Both the position numbers and the translations under genes were made by a program. Source: SAR324 cluster bacterium (lineage in GTDB: Bacteria; SAR324; NAC60-12). Taken from it: a stretch of 13,880 nucleotides of DNA. The stretch is taken from NCBI GenBank assembly GCA_028822475.1, contig JAPKDT010000027.1, positions 1 to 13,880 of the forward strand, written 5' to 3'. A model generated the notes under the pieces. The model did no database searches. It had not been told where the DNA came from and saw only the letters and a program-made list of their open reading frames with translations. Of this stretch, positions 1 to 6,985 are shown piece by piece. Position 1 is the first letter of the stretch; every line of letters starts with the position of its first letter.

Positions 1-1
1 A

Positions 2-133
2 CCAACCAATACAGTTTTCATGGATGACACACTAGCCAATGTTGAAGCTGCTCAGAACTCAGGTATCTACGGAATTCATTTCCAAAATGCTGCTGAGCTC
101 CGCAATGATTTAGCAAAATTCGAGTTGCTCTGA
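2..133 (+). CDS. HAD-superfamily hydrolase, C-terminal fragment
   Basis: The window opens inside this gene, and only the last 43 codons before a TGA are present. The fragment contains VFMDDTLANVEAA followed by GIYGIHF. This matches HAD motif IV (the acidic pair that holds the catalytic magnesium) and the helix and strand after it in subfamily IA phosphatases such as phosphoglycolate phosphatase-like and epoxide hydrolase-like proteins. The substrate cannot be inferred because the nucleophile motif and cap domain lie outside the window. The gene is codirectional with the next four genes and ends 88 bases before the next start. The family call is solid for so short a piece; any finer name would be a guess. 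Confidence 0.75.
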   Translation, partial: PTNTVFMDDTLANVEAAQNSGIYGIHFQNAAELRNDLAKFELL

Positions 134-221
134 CTTGTCTTTTCTTGTCTTGTCTGCGCCACAAGTTGCGTTTATTCTTCATTTGAGCTAAGCTAATGCG
201 CTTATTAGTCCGTTCCATGAA

Positions 222-632
222 TTGCCAATCTACTCTTTTTTCCTTGCGGAAGTCTTGCGAAAACTAATTGTTTTAAGCTGTGTTTTTTTGATTCTATCCG
301 GCATACTGTTGGCTTATCCAAAGCTGTTTCCATGGGCAGAAGAGTCTTCAGCGACTTCCTTATTACATATCTGGGCTGGTTTTTTCTTTTTGGTTATTTT
401 TCCCATGTATTCCTGGGATCATATACGGGGACACGCTAAACGTCTTCAAAAGCTTTCGCTGGTTACAGCATCCGGAATTATCCAATTTTTCAGTGGTTTG
501 GGATTGATTTTTTCTGGAATTCCTTTACTGCTTTACGGAACGGATGTTCTTGATTTTCCGCGTGAAATACATCTGGGATTGACTTTCGTGCTGGCCGCTA
601 GTTTGGTCTTGCATAAATTTTCCAGAAAATAA
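222..632 (+). CDS. Small four-helix membrane protein, possible cytochrome b-like heme protein
   Basis: The reading frame encodes 136 residues with four hydrophobic segments, at about 12-32, 47-65, 80-105 and 115-131. Histidines sit at helix ends: H49 at the start of helix 2, H67 and H71 just after it, and H117 and H131 at the two ends of helix 4. The 14-residue spacing of H117 and H131 resembles bis-histidine heme ligation in small cytochrome b-type or DUF4405-like proteins. That is inference; no family signature is certain. No ATG start exists in frame: TTG at 222 is the first candidate after an in-frame stop at 189, and TTG at 255 (protein from residue 12, preceded by GGAAG) is an alternative. 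No clear ribosome binding site precedes 222. The gene lies 46 bases before the next plus-strand gene. Confidence 0.65.
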   Translation: MPIYSFFLAEVLRKLIVLSCVFLILSGILLAYPKLFPWAEESSATSLLHIWAGFFFLVIFPMYSWDHIRGHAKRLQKLSLVTASGIIQFFSGLGLIFSGIPLLLYGTDVLDFPREIHLGLTFVLAASLVLHKFSRK

Positions 633-678
633 ACGACAGCGTTTTTCGCGCTCCTTTTCAAACAACAATACACACAGC

Positions 679-2220
679 ATGTCTTCTTCAGCAAATAAAA
701 TTAAATTGATGGACACCACCCTGAGGGATGGTGAGCAGACACAAGGTGTCTCATTCACGCCACCGGAAAAGGCAAATATTGCCAAAACCCTGCTGAAAAA
801 ACTGGGTGTCGATCGAATTGAAGTAACTTCAGCAAGGATTTCAGCAGGCGAGTTAGGTTCAGTTCAAAATATCACGGCATGGGCTAAAGAAAATGGCTTT
901 TTGGATTGTATCGAAGTTTTGGGCTTCATTGATCAGAAACGCAGTGTAGACTGGATTAAAGAATCCGGTTGTACTGTAATGAATTTACTGACTAAAGGTA
1001 GTGAAAATCACTGCAAAAAACAACTCAGGAAGACGCTAAAAGAGCATGTCACCGACATCCGTCAGACACTGAAATATGCACATGCAAATCAGCTAAATGT
1101 AAACGTTTATCTTGAGGACTGGTCAAACGGATATCACAACAGCCCGGAATATGTTTTCGAAATGATGTCGGCACTCAAAGATGACGGCATCGGACATTTC
1201 ATGCTTCCTGACACTCTCGGAGTTTTATCTCCGGATGAAGTTTATTCAAGTATTTCGGATATGCTCGAACGTTTTCCCTGGGCAACTTTTGATTTTCATC
1301 CACACAACGATTACGGTTTAGGTGTAGCCAATGTTCTCTATGCGGTCAAGGCCGGGGTGAGAAACATACATTGTACTATGAACTGTCTTGGCGAACGCGC
1401 CGGAAATGCCTCGCTGGCTGAAATCGCGGTCGTGCTGCATGACAAAATGGGAATGGAACTTTCAATTGACGAATCGCATCTTTCTCCTGTGAGTGAAATG
1501 ATAGAGAGCTTTTCAGGAAAGAGACTGGCAGACAACGCGCCGATTGTTGGAGAAAATGTTTTTACTCAAACCAGTGGAATTCATGCGGATGGCGACAAAA
1601 AAGCCAAATTGTATCATAACCCCATTGTACCGGAACGCTTCGGACGTAAAAGGAGTTATGCCCTGGGAAAAATGAGCGGTAAAGCATCTCTCGCAAAAAA
1701 TCTGGAAATGCTGGGTATTCAGCTTGCTGATGAAAATTTGCAGAAAGTACTTAAAAGAGTTGTTGAGCTCGGTGATTCAAAAAAATCAATGACTGCTGCA
1801 GACTTGCCGATCATTATTACCGATGTGCTAGAAACCAGCGATACTCAACGAATTGAACTCCTGAACTGCTCAATATCCAGTGGGCTGAACTTAAGGGCCA
1901 CAGCCACAATTCATCTTAAAATTGATTCAAAAGAATACCTTGAAGCAGGCAGTGGAAACGGCGGCTATGATGCGTTTATGAGTGCTGTCAAAAAAGTCTT
2001 AAAACTAGTGCATCTCGATGCTCCGGAACTGGTTGATTATCAAATCCGGATTCCGCGTGGAGGCAAAACTGATGCACTCACTGAAGCAATCATTACTTGG
2101 CAAGTGAACGGTAAACGTCTGCAAACCATTGGCATTGATTCCGATCAAGTTATTGCTGCAGTCAATTCAACCCTCAAGATGCTAAACCTGCAGCTCCTAC
2201 AAAAAGTAGTTGCTGAATAG
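679..2220 (+). CDS. 2-isopropylmalate / (R)-citramalate synthase family enzyme
   Basis: This 513-residue protein belongs to the HMGL-like TIM-barrel family that condenses acetyl-CoA with a 2-oxoacid, feeding leucine or isoleucine synthesis. Residues 11-20 carry MDTTLRDGEQ with the catalytic Arg-Asp pair. H207 and H209 in FHPHNDYG are the divalent metal ligands. CLGERAGN follows at 236-243 and SGIHADG at 299-305. Residues 395-510 form a LeuA dimerisation/allosteric domain with a GNGGYDAF glycine motif, so feedback inhibition by an amino acid is likely. The segment YLEDWSNGY (144-152) resembles the citramalate synthase branch more than classical LeuA, so the choice of pyruvate or 2-oxoisovalerate as acceptor is left open. 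ATG 679 begins immediately before the conserved core; no strong ribosome binding site is visible. No other leu or ilv gene is in the window. Confidence 0.9.
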   Translation: MSSSANKIKLMDTTLRDGEQTQGVSFTPPEKANIAKTLLKKLGVDRIEVTSARISAGELGSVQNITAWAKENGFLDCIEVLGFIDQKRSVDWIKESGCTVMNLLTKGSENHCKKQLRKTLKEHVTDIRQTLKYAHANQLNVNVYLEDWSNGYHNSPEYVFEMMSALKDDGIGHFMLPDTLGVLSPDEVYSSISDMLERFPWATFDFHPHNDYGLGVANVLYAVKAGVRNIHCTMNCLGERAGNASLAEIAVVLHDKMGMELSIDESHLSPVSEMIESFSGKRLADNAPIVGENVFTQTSGIHADGDKKAKLYHNPIVPERFGRKRSYALGKMSGKASLAKNLEMLGIQLADENLQKVLKRVVELGDSKKSMTAADLPIIITDVLETSDTQRIELLNCSISSGLNLRATATIHLKIDSKEYLEAGSGNGGYDAFMSAVKKVLKLVHLDAPELVDYQIRIPRGGKTDALTEAIITWQVNGKRLQTIGIDSDQVIAAVNSTLKMLNLQLLQKVVAE

Positions 2221-2307
2221 TAAGCTAAGAGTTTGTTGATTTCCCTCGATTCAGCCCTTACAAAAGTGAGCATCAATGACTTCTACTGTGCTGTGGAGTG
2301 TTAATAC

Positions 2308-3621
2308 ATGAGTAGCTCAATTTCTGAGGCTAAACTGCCCACCGTATATTTTCCTTTAACAGCAGATCCAGCAGGTCATCACCATCTGTTATTGGCGGAA
2401 TCCGTTCTCCGGCAATTTCCGGAAACTCAGTTGGTCGTCTTTATACTTTCCAACGGCATGCATCCCGATCCTCTCAAGCAGCGGGAAATACCGTCAGCGG
2501 TTATGCGCATGGAAATACTGAGAAGTGCGTTAAATGACTGGTCTAATCCTAAAATTTCATTAGTTGCGAAAATTGCAGAAGAATCCGGATTTGAGCTTAA
2601 ATTAGCAAATAATAATTCCGCAGTTTCACGCAGAGAGTTGTCTTACGATCGTCCCCATCGTTTGGCAGAGCACATTCGTACTTTCTCCGCAGGAGACAAA
2701 GTGCGTATGATCTTAGGTGCAGATTTGCTTGAACGAATGCTCAATCCACAAATATTCACAAATGAGGACCTTGCTGAAATATCATACAACTCTCACTTGC
2801 TGTTGGCACCGCGAAATGACGTTGATATTGAAAATGTTTTAAAACAATTAAGCCAAAAACGCGGAATAACTTTAAGCGTTACCTTGATAAAAACAGAATT
2901 CTTTCCACAAAATCTGCAGAGATTTTTTTTGATTTCATCAACACTTATCCGCAGGGCAGCTCAAGCCGGACATGAGCTAATGGCTTTTCTACCGGCAACT
3001 TCCTCACAACAGGTATCGCGTTACGGTTTATACGAAAAACGAAAAAATAGACTCGAAATACTATCTTCCAACTTAACTGAACTGCAGCAGCATTTACATG
3101 AATTGATGGAGCAACTTGAAGAATCTGCGAAAAAGCTGCAGAAGTTCCTCAATCAGTGTGAAATGCAAAAAATGCTACACAGCTTTTCTGTGCTGGAAAC
3201 CAGTACTGGTGGACTAATATCTGCTGCTTTTACCAGCCTATCCGGAGCATCTAAGCATTTTTTGGATGGCCGGATTCTATACAGTCCGGAAGCACAAACA
3301 CAATTTTTAGGCAGCTCTTTAACTGTTGACTCAACTGTTTCACAGAAACGGACCCAGGATCTTGCGGAAGCAATGCTCAGAGAGTCAGGAACTGATTGGG
3401 CACTTGCTGAAACGGGAATGGCCGGTCCGCCCACAAGTGAAAGAAGAAGCAGGAAAAATGGTCTGTGTCATCTTGGACTGGCATTCTCTAAAGAAGTCCG
3501 GTATAAGTGTCTGGAGTTAAATCCATTTCTAACACGCAAAGAGCATCAGTTGCTGTTTGCGATTGAAGCCATTAACTGGGCTGAAGAAGCGCTTCATAAT
3601 TTAAAAGCAACAAGCAAATGA
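2308..3621 (+). CDS. NadD-like nucleotidyltransferase fused to PncC (CinA C-terminal)-like NMN deamidase domain
   Basis: The 437-residue protein has two parts. Residues 12-243 look like nicotinate mononucleotide adenylyltransferase: a DPxxxxHLLLAE segment at 20-31, LGAD at 136-139, and the ISSTLIR signature at 209-215. Residues 245-285 are a charged, probably coiled-coil linker. Residues 285-435 look like the PncC/CinA-C domain, with ETSTGG (297-302), GAS (313-315), LYSPEA (324-329) and ETGMAGP (368-374). PncC converts NMN to NaMN and NadD converts NaMN to NaAD, so the fusion would join consecutive steps of NAD recycling. Motifs are altered: the NadD HxGH is GHHH here (residues 23-26), and the PncC catalytic lysine is Gln330, while the catalytic serine (S315) and tyrosine (Y325) remain. 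ATG 2308 has GGAG nine bases upstream. Activity of either domain is uncertain. Confidence 0.8.
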   Translation: MSSSISEAKLPTVYFPLTADPAGHHHLLLAESVLRQFPETQLVVFILSNGMHPDPLKQREIPSAVMRMEILRSALNDWSNPKISLVAKIAEESGFELKLANNNSAVSRRELSYDRPHRLAEHIRTFSAGDKVRMILGADLLERMLNPQIFTNEDLAEISYNSHLLLAPRNDVDIENVLKQLSQKRGITLSVTLIKTEFFPQNLQRFFLISSTLIRRAAQAGHELMAFLPATSSQQVSRYGLYEKRKNRLEILSSNLTELQQHLHELMEQLEESAKKLQKFLNQCEMQKMLHSFSVLETSTGGLISAAFTSLSGASKHFLDGRILYSPEAQTQFLGSSLTVDSTVSQKRTQDLAEAMLRESGTDWALAETGMAGPPTSERRSRKNGLCHLGLAFSKEVRYKCLELNPFLTRKEHQLLFAIEAINWAEEALHNLKATSK

Positions 3622-4628
3622 AAGAATTACTGCAAAAATTACTGGCGGCAGAGGAACTGAGTTTTGAAGAAGCACGTCAAATGATTCTTTGGATTATGAG
3701 TGAAGAAGCGGTTTCGGTTCAAGCAGCAGCCTTGTTAGCCCTCTTGCAGGCAAAGGGCGTAACAGCTGATGAAATGGCGGGAGCAGCCCTGGCCATGCGT
3801 GAACGTGCGTCCAGCATTGCTGCACCGGAAAACGCGATTGACACCTGCAGTACAGGTGGAAACGGGATCAGTACTTTTAATATCTCCACCTGTGCCGCCA
3901 TTATCGCTGCGGCGGCAGGCGCAGTGGTTGCAAAACACGGTAACCGCAGCAACACCCGAAAAAGTGGCAGCGCGGAAGCTCTTGAAGCTTTAGGTGTAAA
4001 TATAACCTTGGAATTAAGCGAGGTAGAACGTTGCCTGAGAGAATTGGATATTTGTTTTTGTTATGCAATCAATCATCACCCTGCGATGCGCTTTGCCGGC
4101 CCCATTCGTAAAGATTTGGGAGTACCAACTATTTTTAATTTGCTTGGTCCACTCACAAATCCGGCAGGAGCAAAAAGCCAACTGATCGGCGTACCCAACA
4201 AAGAACTGACCTTGAAAATCGCACAGGTACTGCAGCGTCTCGGAAGTTCACGTGTGCTGGTGGTGCATGGACATGACGGACTTTGTGAATTGACCGTTAC
4301 CGCTCCTACTCATGTAGCTGAACTGCGCGACGGTAGGATCCGTGAGTATGACATAAATCCGCAGGAGCTGGGATTCAAAACAGGAAATCTGGATGAGATC
4401 AGGATTGACAGTCCGGAAGAAAGCGCAAAGATTATTGAAAGAATTTTTTCCTGTCAAGAGCAAGGTACTGCACGTGATATCGCCCTGGTAAATGCGGCAG
4501 GTGCCATCGTTGTAGCAGGGATCGCTGATGATTTGAAGGAAGCCGTTGAGTTGGCAACAGAAACCGTGGACAGTGGTAAAGCAGCAGAAAAAATGACGCA
4601 GCTGATAAATTTTACCCAGCCGGTTTAG
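3618..4628 (+). CDS. trpD: Anthranilate phosphoribosyltransferase
   Basis: TrpD joins anthranilate to PRPP in the second dedicated step of tryptophan synthesis. The 336-residue length is typical. A helical N-terminal domain (1-70) precedes the PRPP-binding core: STGGNG (78-83), TFNIST (86-91), AKHGNRS (105-111), SGSAE (116-120), R164, and the LLGPLTNP loop (175-182). Two usual positions are changed: the GTGGDG loop reads STGGNG, and the metal-binding DE pair of GLDE reads GLCE (C223-E224). Residues that contact anthranilate in characterised TrpD (H107, N109, R164, P178) are kept. The start ATG overlaps the TGA of the preceding gene by four bases (ATGA), with no strong ribosome binding site, so translation is probably coupled to the NadD-PncC gene. 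No other trp gene is present. A divergent paralogue with another aromatic substrate is possible. Confidence 0.9.
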   Translation: MKELLQKLLAAEELSFEEARQMILWIMSEEAVSVQAAALLALLQAKGVTADEMAGAALAMRERASSIAAPENAIDTCSTGGNGISTFNISTCAAIIAAAAGAVVAKHGNRSNTRKSGSAEALEALGVNITLELSEVERCLRELDICFCYAINHHPAMRFAGPIRKDLGVPTIFNLLGPLTNPAGAKSQLIGVPNKELTLKIAQVLQRLGSSRVLVVHGHDGLCELTVTAPTHVAELRDGRIREYDINPQELGFKTGNLDEIRIDSPEESAKIIERIFSCQEQGTARDIALVNAAGAIVVAGIADDLKEAVELATETVDSGKAAEKMTQLINFTQPV

Positions 4629-4655
4629 CAAGATTCGGCATAAGCTGTAAAATCA

Positions 4656-5459
4656 TTATCCACTGCTTTGCAGCCTGCGGATTACTTTCCACAAGAGTTC
4701 CGGCTCATCACTAATTATTCCGCTTACACCCAACTTAATCAACTGCTCCATCCTTTTTTCAGCATTGATCGTGTAGGGGAAAATCCGAAAACCTTCCGTC
4801 TGTAAAAGCTGAATCAATTCAGGAGTTACCAAACATTCATTGGGATGATAGGAATATGCCTTATGACGTTGACAAAGAGCCACCGCGAAATCATCCGCAA
4901 GAGGAGCCTCCTGCAGAGTTGCCGTTCTTATTTTCACGGATATATTTTGATCACGATACCAGCGCTGTATTCTGCCAAAAAAGAAATGTTCAAAACTTGA
5001 AATCAGCACTGAATCCGCCATCTCCAGCTTTTCCACCATTTCACAGACCTGCACTTCAATTGCGTCTGGAGGAGCCGGTGCTTCAAAACTTTCCGGTTTT
5101 ATTTCGATATTTACTGTAATCCTGCCTTTAATTTTCAGCAGCAGTTCCTCAAGTGTCGGAATAGCTTCTCCTTTAAACTCTGCGCCAAACCAGCTTCCGG
5201 CATCGAGCTCTTTTAATTCAGCGAGAGTATGTGCTGAAACTAATCCTTTACCGTTTGTGGTTCTATCCAGAGTTTTATCATGGATGACCACAGGAATCCG
5301 GTCACGTGTCAGGCAGACATCCAGTTCAATCATATCCGCTTCTGCAGCAATTGCTGCTTCAAAAGCCGCAATTGTGTTTTCAGGATACTTAGCTCGATAA
5401 CCTCTGTGTGCAACGACCCATGGACGTTTTTTTAGTTCAATTATCTTAATATTTTCCAT
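4656..5459 (-). CDS. Glycerophosphodiester phosphodiesterase
   Basis: This enzyme hydrolyses glycerophosphodiesters to glycerol 3-phosphate and an alcohol during phospholipid turnover. The 267-residue sequence carries the full GDPD signature: AHRGYRAKYPENT (17-29) with H18-R19 and E27-N28, then the metal ligands E45 and D47 (ELD), the catalytic HD at 60-61, PTLEE at 101-105, EIK at 119-121 and a C-terminal GIISDEP. There is no signal peptide, so it is likely cytosolic, like UgpQ rather than periplasmic GlpQ. The ATG at 5459 has no evident ribosome binding site. Its stop lies 27 bases from the convergent trpD stop, and its start faces the divergent nfuA-like gene. No glycerol phosphate transporter gene is adjacent. 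Confidence 0.92.
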   Translation of the reverse strand: MENIKIIELKKRPWVVAHRGYRAKYPENTIAAFEAAIAAEADMIELDVCLTRDRIPVVIHDKTLDRTTNGKGLVSAHTLAELKELDAGSWFGAEFKGEAIPTLEELLLKIKGRITVNIEIKPESFEAPAPPDAIEVQVCEMVEKLEMADSVLISSFEHFFFGRIQRWYRDQNISVKIRTATLQEAPLADDFAVALCQRHKAYSYHPNECLVTPELIQLLQTEGFRIFPYTINAEKRMEQLIKLGVSGIISDEPELLWKVIRRLQSSG

Positions 5460-5462
5460 AGT

Positions 5463-5491
5463 TTGACACGTCAGGGGAGTTCGTATAAAAT
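5463..5491 (+). promoter_or_regulatory. Sigma70-like promoter of the nfuA-like gene
   Basis: TTGACA at 5463-5468 is separated by exactly 17 bases from TAAAAT at 5486-5491, a near-consensus housekeeping promoter. Transcription would begin near 5498, giving a leader of about 75 bases before the ATG at 5574. The -35 element starts only three bases outside the divergent phosphodiesterase gene, so the two genes share this 114-base control region. Confidence 0.7.
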
Positions 5492-5573
5492 TATAGTTTA
5501 TTGTAAAGTTGCAGGAGACTACGGTCTAAGCATACCTTTCCTGGTGAAAATATCAATTCCAATAAAGGTTTCT

Positions 5574-6479
5574 ATGTTTAAATTCAATGATCTATCCGAA
5601 GGCAATGATTTCAATATCGCTGAATACCGCCTGAGTCCTCGTGAGTTTTTTGAAAAACGCCGTACTTCCAAACGTCCCTATGTTTTCGATCTCCGTAGTT
5701 CTGAAGCACATGAAGTAGAGAATATCCCCGCTTCACATAGTTTACCGATCGAGCATTTTGAAACTTCCATTTACCAAATGCCTTTTGCCGGAGATATTCT
5801 GCTTTACGGTGGTGAAGACGGTGAGGTATTGACTGCAGCAGAAATTCTTTATGACAATGGTTTTGACTCATTTAACTTTACAGATTCCTTCGAAGCACTT
5901 TTCAGCAGTGCAGATACTTCATATATGTCCATCACAGATCCTGCAGGTAAGCAGATAAATGATGAAATGCAAAAGGCTGATGCCCTGAAAGGTGTGCAGG
6001 TTATAGTTGAGCCGACTTCACCTTTAAAAGCAAATTATCGGCTTGAATTGGTTGAATCACCTCTAGAAGGCAGCATTCAGTTTGAGGTCGCCGGAATTAC
6101 AGTATTTAGTGAACGCAAAAATGTTTCTTATCTTGAAGGGACAATCATTGAAATCAATGAAGAAGGTGACCTGGAAGCCAGAAACCCTCAACTGTCTATC
6201 AGTAAGCTTAGTGGTTCCCTGGAAGATCAGATACAACTCATGCTGGATGAGCAGGTCAATCCTATGCTGGCCTCACACGGTGGGAATGTCATGTTGGAAG
6301 GAATAAAGGACAGCGCCGCTTATGTACGTTTTGGAGGAGGTTGTCAAGGCTGTAGTCTGATCGACACCACTGTCAAACAAGGTGTAGAAGTCATGCTCAA
6401 AGAGGCGATCCCAGAACTGGTTGGAGTTTTTGATATCACAGATCACTCTGAAGGAGAATCACCGTTCTTTACAGGTTAA
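5574..6479 (+). CDS. nfuA: NfuA-like Fe-S cluster carrier with N-terminal rhodanese-like domain
   Basis: NfuA-type proteins bind a 4Fe-4S cluster between two subunits and deliver it to target enzymes. This 301-residue protein has three parts. Residues 17-112 form a rhodanese-like fold (VFDLR at 37-41, LLYGG at 76-80) in which the sulfur-carrying cysteine of the active-site loop is absent. Residues 140-205 resemble a degenerate A-type (IscA/HesB) domain ending in ARNPQL, as in E. coli NfuA. Residues 213-295 are the Nfu domain, with NPMLASHGG and GGGCQGCS; C257 and C260 are the only cysteines in the protein. ATG 5574 is chosen because AAAGG lies five bases upstream (5564-5568) and because the longer reading frame from TTG 5463 would begin inside the -35 box. 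No other isc or suf gene is in the window. Confidence 0.88.
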   Translation: MFKFNDLSEGNDFNIAEYRLSPREFFEKRRTSKRPYVFDLRSSEAHEVENIPASHSLPIEHFETSIYQMPFAGDILLYGGEDGEVLTAAEILYDNGFDSFNFTDSFEALFSSADTSYMSITDPAGKQINDEMQKADALKGVQVIVEPTSPLKANYRLELVESPLEGSIQFEVAGITVFSERKNVSYLEGTIIEINEEGDLEARNPQLSISKLSGSLEDQIQLMLDEQVNPMLASHGGNVMLEGIKDSAAYVRFGGGCQGCSLIDTTVKQGVEVMLKEAIPELVGVFDITDHSEGESPFFTG

Positions 6480-6560
6480 ATATCTTTGGCGTCAACGTTT
6501 CTTGCTTGAACACTTTTCCATAATCCAGATTTAAACAACTCTAGCAAAACCCTCCTTTTT

Positions 6561-6983
6561 ATGTCATCTTCCCCAGAAGATAATTCGAGTGACTCTCCAA
6601 TTCCGCTCATCGATAGAGATGATGAATTTGCCCAAGTTGTCTTTGACGGCAGGAACCTGCTTAAAAACAGAAAAGAATTCCAGACAGACGATTGGGCATG
6701 GACAACTGAGTTGGATGATGGAGGTGTCTTTATTTTTAGCTATCTTTTGTATGACTACAAACAGCGGGTACTAAGCTTAAGACGTTTAAAAGAAAGTGTT
6801 TATATGCTGAACGTCCTGCGGCACAAAATGCTTCCGGCACAGGAAAAATCAGGGTTGACGTTGCTGCAGGAATTTCAAGTGATTTTCACACTTTATGAGA
6901 GATTAAAACTTGAAGAAATGTCCTGGGATGCATGCGAGGAATATTTAACAGAGCAAATTACAAAGCACCGTAAAACCAACTAA
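6561..6983 (+). CDS. Hypothetical protein, 140 residues
   Basis: I do not recognise this protein. It is soluble, has no signal peptide, no membrane segment, and only one cysteine. The first 25 residues are rich in Ser, Asp and Glu and probably disordered. A middle part containing WAWTTELDDGGVFIFSYLLYDY (broken by charged residues) looks like mixed strand and helix, and residues 75-135 are rich in Leu, Glu and Lys and probably helical. The ATG at 6561 is preceded by CCCTCCTTTTT, which resembles the 3' end of 16S rRNA itself rather than a ribosome binding site. It sits 81 bases downstream of the nfuA-like gene and ends two bases from the convergent plsX stop. The reading frame is intact, and flanking gene spacing supports a real gene. 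Confidence 0.7.
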   Translation: MSSSPEDNSSDSPIPLIDRDDEFAQVVFDGRNLLKNRKEFQTDDWAWTTELDDGGVFIFSYLLYDYKQRVLSLRRLKESVYMLNVLRHKMLPAQEKSGLTLLQEFQVIFTLYERLKLEEMSWDACEEYLTEQITKHRKTN

Positions 6984-6985
6984 CT

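Noticed and set aside
135..155. CTTGTCTT-like repeats after the HAD gene
   Set aside because: The repeat is very short and low-complexity; a pairing of ACTTGT with ACAAGT nearby has a long loop and no T run, so it was not called a terminator.
4248..4631. Minus-strand reading frame of 127 residues opposite trpD
   Set aside because: It lies opposite conserved trpD sequence and resembles no family.
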